From Litoditis marina (taxonomy: Eukaryota > Nematoda > Chromadorea > Rhabditida > Rhabditidae), in assembly GCA_964036275.1 (NCBI GenBank), contig OZ038439.1, positions 8,182,669 to 8,246,668 on the forward strand: a stretch of 64,000 bases of DNA. The letters run 5' to 3'. A program made the translations under genes and the position numbers. Under the pieces are notes generated by a model, which was given only the letters and a program-made list of their open reading frames with translations, was not told the origin of the DNA and ran no database searches. Positions 34,185 through 45,096 of this stretch are shown piece after piece. Position 1 is the first letter of the stretch. Every line of letters starts with the position of its first letter.

Positions 34185-35422
34185 GGAATCAAGGCGAAAA
34201 TCAAAACTACAAACTACAAACGATCACGGAGCATACCGGATGACTGAAACTGACAATAAAACGGATACTGTACCAATAATACTCCCCTGACAGCAAGCAG
34301 AACATTTTATCGACTACGAAAATGCGAAACAAGAACGAACCAGTAATACCGCGAACTTCTTTGATGCTGAGACGACATTCGCGAAAAATCCTCCAGCCAC
34401 CCTCAACCAACTTTTTTCTATTGGAAAACAGCTGTTCGGATTGTCGGGACACGGATCAGTTCGGTGCCACCAACACACAACTGAAACGAGACCCAATTAA
34501 CACATGAAATTGGTTACTAGAAAAATGTTATCAAATTATCAATAAACTATCGACATCCGTTCAACGTTCAATGGAACGGTTATCGATAGCTTAGTGATAA
34601 TTTGCCAACATTCCAGTGATAGTTCATTGATAGTTTAGTAACACGTTAGTGAGAGTTCAGTAATAATTCAGTATCATTTCAGTATTTTTTGAAATAGTGA
34701 TAGCATTTGACACATTAGATGGTAGTAGGTTACTATCTTTTCGATATCCGAAATAGTAGGTACACTTTTGGGCTCTACCTGATCAAGACAGCTATTAACT
34801 AGTATTTTCACTGTTTATAAAATGAACGCCGAAAATCGAGCCAGTGACAAAAACCACAATGAACCTCAAAACTCCTCCATTGAATTACGTCAATTTAAGT
34901 CATCCGTGATTTCGTTGATACTTACAGTAAGCCATAAAACTTTCCAATATCCAATGACCGTTCTCGAACGTGCAAAATAAATAAAACAGCATTGGATTAT
35001 TGGAAAGTCTGACTACTGAAGATAACTCACGGTATAAATTGCAACTTCTACGTCTAATTTCTCCTGTGTCTAGTAACGTGTGAAACATACTATGATACTA
35101 TACATGTTTCGCAATTACCGCTGAGAACTATCTGCTCTACACCTTTGAAGCTAAATGAAGATCAGGAAGCACTCTTATGAATACGCGTGTTCATACACCA
35201 GTAAGATTCGACAAAAAAAAACATTTTTATACTTGAACACGTGATTTCACATCAACAACTTCAAAAATAGACAAATATTCTCGTGTTGAGCGAAAAAGTA
35301 GCCAGTTTTCCATTTTTATGGCTATTCGGACCACTTTCCTGGTGTATGCGCGTGTTCCAACTTAAACGCCAAGCGCGTATCCTAAGCAAGCTGATGGTGA
35401 ACTATCTTTTCAATTTCGAAGC

Positions 35423-35605
35423 TTGACGGTACCAACAAGTTTCTTACCAATGCTCAGCGAGAAGTTACAATACTCCTTCAATCGTGGCGAGACTTCGAGT
35501 GTCTTAGAAGAGGACGGAAGTACGGTATCCATTAAGGGCAGGGGAGATTGGGCAACCAGATACGAGAGAAGCTCTGGAAAAGGGTTGCATTTAGTGAAAA
35601 GTTGA
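35423..35605 (+). other. Open frame in arm B, strand uncertain
   Basis: A 60-codon frame whose peptide contains RGETSSVLEEDGSTVS. The matching reverse-strand block in arm A (4640-4800) keeps NRGETSS and GSTVS, with several differences at third codon positions. That is weak evidence for past coding on this strand. The opposite frame (35410-35640) is also open. Product unrecognised. Confidence 0.25.
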
Positions 35606-36081
35606 GATAAACCAACTAAGATAACAACATTGTTAACCATGTCCTTCCTTTTCTAACCATCCTTAGCAACCAAGAAAGTGGAGCTATTATCCTAACCATC
35701 CGGCTGGTAGGTGACTGACTACACAGAACCGAAATCGGACCACCCAGGTTTGCGCAAGACCAGTAAAACACACGCCTACTCACGGAGTTGAAACCGGGGT
35801 ACTTATGTCAACCAAAGCGGGGTTGGAATTTGAGTCCCCTCTTATCTTCCAACTGCGGGGGGCTCATGTGAAGTCAGGTATATGATACTGTTTCTCTAGT
35901 TGCCTGCTCAAAAATAAATGACAAGCAAAAACTGTAGACATGTTACTACCACCTTCCCCCATTATAAGATACTAGATGTGAGTGTAAATAATCAACTTTC
36001 GACTTCCGAAAAAAAAACTAAAACGTGGGGGGAGGGGGGTGAAAGTAACATGCTCTCCACACAAACAGAACAGTACCTTAC

Positions 36082-36143
36082 CTGTCACAGTCGATTGGCA
36101 GCAAAACTCAAGGAAGGATGGGTCATGGGTGCGAGACCTCCAT
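36082..36143 (-). other. Exon-unit copy 1, second exon
   Basis: A minus-strand segment between CTTTTAG and GACAG|GTAAGG that begins ATGGAGG. It is homologous in position and flanks to 38579-38647, 50654-50742 and 53372-53461. The intron before it contains the shared CACAATCAATACATTCAATC-type block. The frame is not shared with the other copies, so this is probably a decayed paralogous exon. Confidence 0.4.
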
Positions 36144-38031
36144 CTAAAAGATTGACATGATTTCAGGCACGGAACAGGTGTACACAACGAACACCTTCAC
36201 AACACAAATAGCGAATATTTATTTTACACACAATCAATACATTCAATCATCGTACTCCAACCGTGCCCTTTAAACAAACGTCATACCTTTTGAAACAACA
36301 AAAACATACCTATGAAACGCACCTTTTCCAGCTAAAAACAGCGACGGCCTTGGAAAAAAACATCGTTGAACCTGGAATGAAAAACATCAATTGTCGGTAT
36401 GTATGTTTGAATATTTTGAAGCAAAAAGACCAGATCTGTACGAGCACATCAACCTGTTCAGTTACCGTAGTTGACAGTTTATAATAATCAAAATACAACG
36501 TTTTACATACACTTTTTTAAATTACTCGTGACATGAGTACAAAACTACTATCAATGGGCTGATCATTACAAAATATGTCGCGGTGTTGATTCAATTTCCT
36601 TGAGACTATCGAATACAGCCCCATTAAAGTACTACGAAACACTATAAGCCTGTGCAACCTTGCGAGAAAATTTGCAGCTATGAGAGCGTAACGATTATTC
36701 ATGGAAATAGCGAAAGGTCAAATACAGTTCTGATGATAGTTAAAACTCAATGATTAGTCTAATTTACGCTTGTTTTCGAGTTTATTTTGGAACAATTTCA
36801 TCGCGAAGAAGTACAAGCGCATTACGCTGGTGAAATCTTTTCGAACTTCAGGGAAGGAAACCACTTGCACATGAAACGAAGGTTTCTCCTGTTGTATTAA
36901 ACTAGTCAGGAAGTTATAATTCTCACCTGTGTTTGGAGAGAGAAGAATTACAGTCCATCCATGTGTGATGACACCCGGTTTGGTGAGTTAGAATAAGACA
37001 ACAGTATCTGAAAAAAGTTGTAAAATTGTATTCAGATCTCACATCGAAATTGACGGTCCCTCAGTTAATTGTTGAGCTCCTCTTTTCGAACTCGGGGGCG
37101 GGGGTATTGCCCCTCGTCCTGGAATTGTAGTTTGGCTGCCCATTCTTTTCCAATTGGGTTCCTATTGCATGGGCTTACGCTGGAGTAAGCCCTCACAATT
37201 CTACACATCGAAACGCGAACAGAACCCCTCTCAAATCTAAACGAGAGAACGTCTTAAACTTCCCAAACTCTCGAATATTACGTATAACAGTAAACATTCG
37301 CTTTCTACTTTGTAGGTCGGTGATTTCTGGCTGATAAATAGCTGACAATCTACGCAGCCTTAGCTTGAGCTACATTCATACATTTTGACAGGCACTAGTT
37401 AACTCATCTGAGGATATCAAGTGACCTTACTCAGATGCTAGCTCAAAATTTATTTTCAGCCAGAATAGGTCAAAACCGTGTCCATCACTTACCATTCATT
37501 CACTTCTTTCAGTACACCCCAATACGAATGAGTCCCCCATCCCAAATCGTCTCATTGAGCACAGGACAACTGTCTTCTCGGCTTCTGCAACGACTGAAAG
37601 TGAACTAAACCATTTTATCAATTGACAAAGTAAAAATACCAGGCATAACCGTACACCAGTAAGGTCCAACTAGTCGACAAAGAGTAGTCCGTTTTTAGGT
37701 TTTTCAGCTTTCAGGGAAAAAATCATGACAAATTCTCTCGTTTTCAGAGAAAAACTAAGCAGTTTTTTGATTTTTTTTTCGGAGTATTCGGACAAGTTTA
37801 TTGAGGTATGGGTATAACCAATTCCCAAAGTAACCGGAGACGTCGTTGACCAGAGCCACAGAAGTTAACGATTAACTAAGTTCCAAATCCAAATAAAATC
37901 GAATCGGATAAACAACATAACATGACGTTTCCATTTCAGCAAACAGTAGAGGATAGGTTGGAAATCACACAAACTGTCGTAAGAAATTAGTTACTGAACG
38001 CTTGAAATAACAGAAATTGAACTGTCCTCAC

Positions 38032-38192
38032 CTTGATGTTTGGTTTGCACCAGCCCTCAAAAACTTCGTCCCAGGTGATAGTGGATCCGATATTGGCGTC
38101 TTTTATCTCGTACCAGCTGTCTCGTCTATACTCCTGGCCTTCTGATTCCGACGACAAAATGACAATACAAACGATGGCAGATACGAAGCAAG
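38032..38192 (-). CDS. Candidate exon of a small secreted or membrane protein
   Basis: The 161-nt exon has an acceptor TTGCTTCCAG before 38192 and a donor ATCAAG|GTGAGG after 38032. It joins in phase to a short exon ending at 38579 (38600-38579, ATG ACC GGT...), the G and CT forming one Ala codon. The joined peptide has a hydrophobic stretch (CFVSAIVCIVIL) that could be a signal peptide, followed by an acidic, Trp-containing region (DSWYEIKDANIG, TWDEVFEGWCK). The frame is open throughout and leaves in phase 0; downstream exons were not found. No family is recognised. The hydrophobic start and a possible initiator at 38600 favour a secreted product, but 38600 may be internal. Confidence 0.5.
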
Positions 38193-38578
38193 CTGGAAGC
38201 AAAGTTTACTGTCAGAAACCAGATCTTTTGTCGAGATACGACTAGACTAGACTCAATTCCCAAGACATAGGAATTGGGACGACTGTGAACAAGACCTGAA
38301 CATTAATGTATAGTTTAACGAAATGGTCTGGAACTGTAGAAAATTCTTGGATAAATTAACTATATCAGGTCTTTTTCTACTATATTCGCGATTTTTTTGT
38401 ACAGGAAGAGTCCGGAATTCCGACACTCACAAAAATAGATGAGCTAAAAACGGTAAAAGGAAGAAACAACATGACCGTCACCTTTACACGTGTGTGTGCG
38501 AGTACGTTTTAAAACACAATGAAACGAGGGAGTGAACAAACACTGTTTGCAATGTCAGAAAAACAACAAAAACCGTAC

Positions 38579-38647
38579 CTTCTGCATGTGCACCGGTCAT
38601 GCGTACTGAGACGGAGGGGAGAAGAGAAGTAGAGGAAAATCTCCATC
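38579..38647 (-). CDS. Exon-unit copy 2, second exon, with possible start codon at 38600
   Basis: A CTTTTAG acceptor lies just before it and a GCAGAAG|GTACGG donor after 38579. In the frame that matches the next exon (38192) the segment is open from the acceptor, reading into MTGAHAE. In the phase used by the paralogue at 53461 it stops at a TGA. So either translation starts at ATG 38600, perhaps after trans-splicing at the CTTTTAG, or the upstream exon is decayed. Confidence 0.4.
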
Positions 38648-38794
38648 TAAAAGATCAAACATGATTTCAGGCATGGTTTAGGTACACATCATCATAACAC
38701 AAAGAGCACATATTTATTTCACACACAACAAATATAATCAATACTACCTAACCATGTCTTTTCACTAAAAACTCCAATAGTTACGAAAGCTCAC

Positions 38795-38853
38795 CGCGAA
38801 AAACGTGAACTTCCGTCAAATCGAAGTATCGAAGACAGCTTCGGCAACCAAAT
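38795..38853 (-). other. Exon-unit copy 2, first exon
   Basis: A minus-strand segment between TCTGTTTCAG and TCGCG|GTGAGC. It aligns in position with the exons at 53763-53839 and 52963-53038, sharing the TTGCCG..GC pattern, but its peptide differs strongly. It belongs to the repeated exon-intron-exon unit. Confidence 0.35.
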
Positions 38854-39144
38854 CTGAAACAGATCAGGTTTCAAATGTTGATAACGATATAATTCTACAC
38901 GGGAAGCAACGTGGCAAGAGTAGGGAACGCGGTGAAGTTGAAAGTTTATTGACGCCAAGTTGCGAGTTTGTCTTCTGATACAATGTGTGTCAATAACGAG
39001 TAACAGCAACATCCCTTGAATGTTGACGCAACTTTCTGTCATTTGCCATAAGAAAACCGTCTATTATCGCGCGCAGCGCGAAGCGCTGTGCGAGATTTGT
39101 CTTTGGTCCGGCTAATGCGCGCCTCCGTTTTTTTAGTTTACCCT

Positions 39145-41685
39145 CAAAAAGGCCCAAACGTGCAAATCAAGACTTTTTATGATTTTTTGATTGTTCATGG
39201 CATATGTACAAGCTATGTTCAAAATTTGAACAAAATTGATTAAGTTTGAGCCGAGTTATGACGTTATGCGCTTCATGCAGACCGCCAACTTCCGCCGTGT
39301 GTCCTTCCATCTGTCTGTGTTGGTGCGCACTCCTGGGAAATTTTTATGTGTGAACCGATTTGACTGAAAATTTGTGACACGGTAGATATCCCACTCAAAC
39401 CTTGGGGGCGCAAACAGGTCTTTGAAAATGTCTCTGCGTCTCTTCATTTCGTGCACTCTCTCGCCTTCTCTGTCGGGGTAAATCAAATTGCGTTATAACT
39501 CAGCTCAGTCCTAACCAATTCAAGTAAAATTTGAAGTATGATACCACGACATGAACTGACATCGATTTGTATGTAATTCTTCTACTGATGACGTCATCGA
39601 GGATTCTGGAGCTCAGATGACGTCATTTTTGAAAAGTGCAAAGTTGACGTCACATATATTTTCAAATGATGGTAATATCTTAGAAAGGGTCAATTAACGG
39701 TGAAACTCAATCTAAGAGTAACGTATTCTGGGATTCTGGAGACCAGATGACGTCATTTTTGAAAAGTGCAAAGTTGACGTCACATATATTTTCAAATGCT
39801 GAAAATATCTTAAAAATGGTATATTAACGATAGAACTTCATCTAAATATGACTCATTCTGGAATTCAGAAGGCCAGATGACGTCAACTTTCAAGAAAATT
39901 GACGTGAAATATGTTTTCGAATGCTGAAAGTTTCTTAAAAATGGTCAATTCACGATGAGACTTCATTCAAACATGACGTATTCTGTGATTTTGAAGGGCA
40001 TATGAAGTAAGTTGTCAGAAGTGCAATGTTGATGTCATATTTTCTTCGAATGATGGTAATACTTGACAAGTGGTTCATCAAGAAAACAATTTTATCTGCA
40101 CCGTACAGATCAAACCACATACCTACGGCATGTATACAAAAATAGAAAAATTCATGAAAAAGTGGGGACCCAACGACTGTGAGATTTGTCTTCTGCTGTG
40201 CGCCCCTTAGACAACTACTTTCAAATGGAGCAGCTACTGCTACAAAAACCGAAAAATACTAATATACTCAAGTATAACTGTTCATTACAAACATACAAAA
40301 GTCGTAAAATATTTTCTCAAACCTGTTAACTAGAATCTACAAATCACAGATGTTAACTCAACGTACTCAATTATAGAGTTCCTGGTTTTGTGCACAATGG
40401 TTGGCATTTTTTGTCATTACTTCAATTCTAGGTGCTATAACGTTTGTCATATTATTCAACAGTTGTTCTCTCTTTCGCAGATGTGACTTGTAGATTCTAG
40501 TTAACAGGTTTGAGAAAATATTTTACGACTTTTGTATGTTTGTAATGAACAGTTATACTTGAGTATATTAGTATTTTTCGGTTTTTGTAGCAGTAGCTGC
40601 TCCATTTGAAAGTAGTTGTCTAAGGGGCGCACAGCAGAAGACAAATCTCACAGTCGTTGGGTCCCCACTTTTTCATGAATTTTTCTATTTTTGTATACAT
40701 GCCGTAGGTATGTGGTTTGATCTGTACGGTGCAGATAAAATTGTTTTCTTGATGAACCACTTGTCAAGTATTACCATCATTCGAAGAAAATATGACATCA
40801 ACATTGCACTTCTGACAACTTACTTCATATGCCCTTCAAAATCACAGAATACGTCATGTTTGAATGAAGTCTCATCGTGAATTGACCATTTTTAAGAAAC
40901 TTTCAGCATTCGAAAACATATTTCACGTCAATTTTCTTGAAAGTTGACGTCATCTGGCCTTCTGAATTCCAGAATGAGTCATATTTAGATGAAGTTCTAT
41001 CGTTAATATACCATTTTTAAGATATTTTCAGCATTTGAAAATATATGTGACGTCAACTTTGCACTTTTCAAAAATGACGTCATCTGGTCTCCAGAATCCC
41101 AGAATACGTTACTCTTAGATTGAGTTTCACCGTTAATTGACCCTTTCTAAGATATTACCATCATTTGAAAATATATGTGACGTCAACTTTGCACTTTTCA
41201 AAAATGACGTCATCTGAGCTCCAGAATCCTCGATGACGTCATCAGTAGAAGAATTACATACAAATCGATGTCAGTTCATGTCGTGGTATCATACTTCAAA
41301 TTTTACTTGAATTGGTTAGGACTGAGCTGAGTTATAACGCAATTTGATTTACCCCGACAGAGAAGGCGAGAGAGTGCACGAAATGAAGAGACGCAGAGAC
41401 ATTTTCAAAGACCTGTTTGCGCCCCCAAGGTTTGAGTGGGATATCTACCGTGTCACAAATTTTCAGTCAAATCGGTTCACACATAAAAATTTCCCAGGAG
41501 TGCGCACCAACACAGACAGATGGAAGGACACACGGCGGAAGTTGGCGGTCTGCATGAAGCGCATAACGTCATAACTCGGCTCAAACTTAATCAATTTTGT
41601 TCAAATTTTGAACATAGCTTGTACATATGCCATGAACAATCAAAAAATCATAAAAAGTCTTGATTTGCACGTTTGGGCCTTTTTG
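39145..41685. mobile_element. 2.54-kb foldback element, 1.2-kb inverted arms
   Basis: The arms 39145-40348 and 40482-41685 are almost perfect reverse complements (paired coordinates sum to 80830), separated by a 133-bp loop. Both outer ends read CAAAAAGGCCCAAACG. Each arm holds a tandem of about four 120-bp units with ATGACGTCA and TTGACGTCA sites, and both arms carry the same 76-codon frame (39256-39486 minus, 41344-41574 plus), which has no recognisable domain and is probably fortuitous. No transposase is visible. The right end abuts the broken reverse transcriptase of the LTR element. Either this is a Foldback-type transposon, or the palindrome arose during the rearrangement that truncated the retroelement. 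Confidence 0.85.
39587..40085. repeat. Tandem 120-bp units with CRE-type palindromes (left arm)
   Basis: Units start near 39600, 39723, 39846 and 39966. The first three contain CAGATGACGTCA; the first two also contain AAGTTGACGTCACATAT, while later units have lost the full site. The mirror set is at about 40745-41243. TGACGTCA is the consensus for CREB/ATF-type bZIP factors, but function here is untested. Confidence 0.75.
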
Positions 41686-44600
41686 TTCTTCACCAGTACG
41701 ACTGGGCTTGTGAACAGCGAAACCGACGGTTCGATGACTCCTTGTCGTAGCAAATCTTGTACTTGCCTTTCGACCTCCTCCTGCTTACCTAGCGGTATGC
41801 GGTAGGTGCGAGGTTTTGGAAAGGGAAGGTCGGTGCGAATTGGGATGGTATGTTGTAATGGTCCTTTGAAGCATCCGATATTCCCGTCTTCGTTGAAGAA
41901 GGCTTCCTTGTTCCGTATAATGATCTCTTTCAGTTTCTCCTTCCGTGTCATGTTCAGGGCAGTCTCGTCTAGATTCAGGTCTTCCAGAAAATCCTGAGCA
42001 GAACCTGGAAAGTCAGGCAAATTTTCTTCCCAGTCAGCTTCGGGGGGTACGTAGAGATGATCGTCCGTTCTTCCTTTCTCATTGACTGAGTGATCCTTTG
42101 GGATGATTACACTTGCGATTCCTAGGGAAGATCCTTTCTCGATGTTCATGAATGAATCCGTAGTGTTGGTCACCTCCAGCTGTATTTCTTCTGACAGGGG
42201 ATGTACTACCGTCGTATTGATGCGGACTGCGTTGTTTTTGTCGCACTTGAGCAGTACCATTTCGTTCTCGTCGAGGGCTTGATTGAATTTGACAACGACG
42301 CGACGCGTTTGGTTAGGTCTGATCCAAACGTTGTCGATGGCGATGACTTCCGTAGTCTTGTTGTCTGTTATGTAGGCATTTTCTCCAGGTTGCAGAAGTC
42401 GAATGTGCTCATTGCCGACGGTTAGTAGTCCTTCTGACGGTCTCAGTGTAGCTGTTAAACCACATTCGTCAAGTTTTCTCATGAAGTCCATACCCAGGAG
42501 AACGTGGGCTGGGCAGTGATCATCTTCCGATATTAGAAATGTGTGACGAACGTAGTAACCTGCTATGTGTACGCCAGCCTCTGCTCTTCCTATGAAAGCA
42601 AAACTTGAGCCATTGGCGGTCGTGGCGTTTTTGACTGATGTTCGTTTTATTTTGAGAGTACCGATGTGATCAGCAGCCGATTTCTGCATGTATGATACTG
42701 AAGCTCCGGAGTCCCACAAAGCGTTCAATCCTCTATCTCCAATCGTTATTTGTACGAATGGAAGTCTTACCGCGTCGGTTGATGTTGCGCATATGAGCGG
42801 GATGATGATTGGAATGTATGTAAAAAATGGTGGGGAGCGTCCTTTCGGTTGATGATCGATGGTTGCGTTGATCCTGTAGACCTCATCGTCTTCCGGGGCC
42901 GATGGATACAAACGTGCCCTCTCTTCGATTTCTTCAAGCTCTGTTCCGTCTGCGTTGACGTGATGTATTGGCGCGATGGCTGGGAGGACTGCGGACAGTG
43001 CGCTTCTGGCGAGATAGCACTTTGCGAAGATGACTAGCCCGATGATAATAGCGGCGGTTAACAACGCGGCTATAGATATTCCGACGATTTTCCATCTGAG
43101 AAACGACTTGATATTGTCCATTGTGGATTCGAATGCGTCGGATGCGGTATCAAGAGCGTAGCCACTTGCGGCGGCCAAATGTTTGAAACTTCCGTCAATA
43201 ATTCCTTTTCCGGAAAGTACTCGGAGTAAGGACTGTTGATTTTGTTGTAGTGACGCCAAGCTGATTCCGTAGGATATTGCCAACATCAATGGGAATGACG
43301 ATCCTTTCACCGGTTGATATAAATCTCCGGATGTGAAGCTCAATTTCTGAAATGCCAGGGGTGCTTGTTGTCCTAGTCCTGGCAAGGAAGTAACGTTGGC
43401 TTTGCCGTACATCGATTGGAAGTTCTCTCGTTCTTCTCGCCAAACTGTTGGTATTACATGTGCGCAGTCGACTATCGGAGTTTCTCTGGTCACGTCAAGC
43501 GTTCCCGGAATCACGAACCATGTGTTGTTATCTGTCGAGATGATTGGTGTGTGCTGGTAACAGGATTCGTTGATTTTGTGATCGTATATGATGTTCCTTG
43601 CTTCGATGACGTGACATTGATTGATGTTCAGCACATCTCTACCGACAAATCTAGCGACGATGTCCGGGCGTCGGAGTATTGTGCGCATTCCGATCGTGGG
43701 GTTGATTTGTAGGATAGCCCACCACGTCTGCAACTGACGATTCTGAATTTGACAGATCTGGTCGTAAATGCGTTCGAAGTTCCTCCTCATATCTTGCTGT
43801 AGTTTCTCGCTTGCGTACTGTAGCTTGTGATTCATGTTTGTCTGCGTGTAGTTTCTACGCTGATTTTCCAAATGATCGTAGGTCGACTTCATGTATGAGA
43901 TATGGGCGGATGAACCTACTACACCAGTCAGTTCTTTTGCAGGGGAATCTGGTACTGGTGGGGCCGAAGAGCGAGCAGCTCTCGCGGCATGATCTGACAT
44001 CGTTGTTCTTCTGACTGCCACCGTGAACGATTGCATTCTTGAGACTGCGGTGGTTGTGGTCACATCTTGTGTGTGAGTTACTGGCGTCGTGACTGTTGTT
44101 GTTTTTACAGTAGTTGTACGCGGAGTACTAGTGGATTCGAATTCCTCAGTGTTGCTGGATCGAAGCCTCTCGAATTTGGTCCGCTGTCTCGCTAGTTCTT
44201 CCACTAACAGCCGTTGTTGTTCCTTTGGGTTTTCTTCAAATTTGCGTCGACCGATTTCTGCACTAGCCGTAAGATTGCGAAAGATGGCTTTTGCCTTGTA
44301 CAGCTCTCCTTCTACCTGCAGTCCGTAGCGGGATTTTTCCAACCTGCGGATGCTAGGAGGATTCTGTGCGAATACCAGGCGGTCGATGACGTCCGAAGGC
44401 GCTGTTCCGTTTCTGGCTAGCGATATTTTCAGTGCGGCGTCGATAAATATCTGTCTTCGTTGTTGGGGTGTTCTGACAATAGCATCGGCGACGTCCTTGT
44501 GTAGTTCTTCCGAGGCGTGGGTGGAGACCAATTGTTCTAGTTTCATTGGAGGAATCTGTCGGATGGCCTCGGTTGTAGCTAGCACAGCTTCACGATACGC

Positions 44601-45044
44601 TAGAGCGTGTAGGATCATAACGTTAACATTGTCGTACTTGTACCATCGGGCACGTTCTTCGATCATGTTGAAAGTGAAGTTCCACGAAAGCATCACTCCA
44701 CCGATGAAACATCTCAAAGCGTCCTGTTCCATCAAACTGTATTGTTTGTCCAGTTTGACTCTTTCTGTGAACAACTTGTAATCCTGGTCAACCGCTGACA
44801 AACCGTTAGCGATTGGGGCGAGGGATTCGGCGCTTGATCTCACGAAAATGTACCGCGGTGGTTTATGTTCTACATCGCGTTTGGTTCGTGTCCGATTGTT
44901 CCTTTGGAGGGATTCGAGGTAGCTAGTGATGTTCGGCACTCCGGCGTGTTCTGGGAATATTAGATAGGTTCCACTCGTTGTCTTGTGTATCTGTTCTTTG
45001 AAGCATCGCCGGACGGAGAAGTCGGGTACTTCGTTTGCGATCAC
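41640..45044 (-). CDS. Retroelement ORF2: glycoprotein, aspartic protease, truncated reverse transcriptase
   Basis: 1134 codons. Residues 1-650 look extracellular: several N-x-S/T sites, a furin-like RTKR at 53-56, helical Lys/Glu-rich parts and a Thr-rich mucin-like segment near 304-332. A transmembrane helix is at 651-676 and a second hydrophobic stretch at about 740-752. The protease follows, with catalytic DSGAS at 778-782 and the LLGMDF motif near 850. A linker leads to RT, with the TIPIRTD...YRIPLG and GVIEPS..SPVVLVK motifs of the Ty3/gypsy N-terminal finger region. RT stops about 20 residues later because the frame runs into the foldback arm at 41685; the last 12 or so residues come from that arm. 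The frame is open upstream to 45209, so it overlaps ORF1 by 113 nt in a +1 relation. Its first ATG at 45044 may not be the true start. Confidence 0.85.
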   Translation of the reverse strand: MIANEVPDFSVRRCFKEQIHKTTSGTYLIFPEHAGVPNITSYLESLQRNNRTRTKRDVEHKPPRYIFVRSSAESLAPIANGLSAVDQDYKLFTERVKLDKQYSLMEQDALRCFIGGVMLSWNFTFNMIEERARWYKYDNVNVMILHALAYREAVLATTEAIRQIPPMKLEQLVSTHASEELHKDVADAIVRTPQQRRQIFIDAALKISLARNGTAPSDVIDRLVFAQNPPSIRRLEKSRYGLQVEGELYKAKAIFRNLTASAEIGRRKFEENPKEQQRLLVEELARQRTKFERLRSSNTEEFESTSTPRTTTVKTTTVTTPVTHTQDVTTTTAVSRMQSFTVAVRRTTMSDHAARAARSSAPPVPDSPAKELTGVVGSSAHISYMKSTYDHLENQRRNYTQTNMNHKLQYASEKLQQDMRRNFERIYDQICQIQNRQLQTWWAILQINPTIGMRTILRRPDIVARFVGRDVLNINQCHVIEARNIIYDHKINESCYQHTPIISTDNNTWFVIPGTLDVTRETPIVDCAHVIPTVWREERENFQSMYGKANVTSLPGLGQQAPLAFQKLSFTSGDLYQPVKGSSFPLMLAISYGISLASLQQNQQSLLRVLSGKGIIDGSFKHLAAASGYALDTASDAFESTMDNIKSFLRWKIVGISIAALLTAAIIIGLVIFAKCYLARSALSAVLPAIAPIHHVNADGTELEEIEERARLYPSAPEDDEVYRINATIDHQPKGRSPPFFTYIPIIIPLICATSTDAVRLPFVQITIGDRGLNALWDSGASVSYMQKSAADHIGTLKIKRTSVKNATTANGSSFAFIGRAEAGVHIAGYYVRHTFLISEDDHCPAHVLLGMDFMRKLDECGLTATLRPSEGLLTVGNEHIRLLQPGENAYITDNKTTEVIAIDNVWIRPNQTRRVVVKFNQALDENEMVLLKCDKNNAVRINTTVVHPLSEEIQLEVTNTTDSFMNIEKGSSLGIASVIIPKDHSVNEKGRTDDHLYVPPEADWEENLPDFPGSAQDFLEDLNLDETALNMTRKEKLKEIIIRNKEAFFNEDGNIGCFKGPLQHTIPIRTDLPFPKPRTYRIPLGKQEEVERQVQDLLRQGVIEPSVSLFTSPVVLVKNKKAQTCKSRLFMIF

Positions 45045-45096
45045 AAAAGCGCTTTGGATGTCCTCGATGATTACCGTTTGCTTTGCAACTAGTGCC

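Larger units (their letters stand above)
31480..36460 (-). repeat. Arm B of the large diverged inverted duplication
   Basis: It is colinear in reverse with 2600-8400; the matched blocks are given under arm A. A private tRNA-like MITE (33981-34184) has inserted here. Exon-like borders are conserved: TTTCAG ahead of a block whose minus-strand frame contains YPRMREWVVAVPLYPTP (33890-33800), ending at CCAAAG|GTAATAG. The same block in arm A has stops in that frame. A gene duplicated in inverted orientation, with at least one copy decaying, is the simplest reading. Confidence 0.55.

Noticed and set aside
39061..39100. GCGCAGCGCGAAGCGCTG motif as a regulatory site
   Set aside because: Similar words occur near 6795, 7050, 32270 and 32465 inside repeats, so it is better seen as repeat sequence.
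39256..39486. 76-codon ORF, identical to 41344-41574
   Set aside because: The identity only reflects the two foldback arms; there is no domain and no splice or start context.
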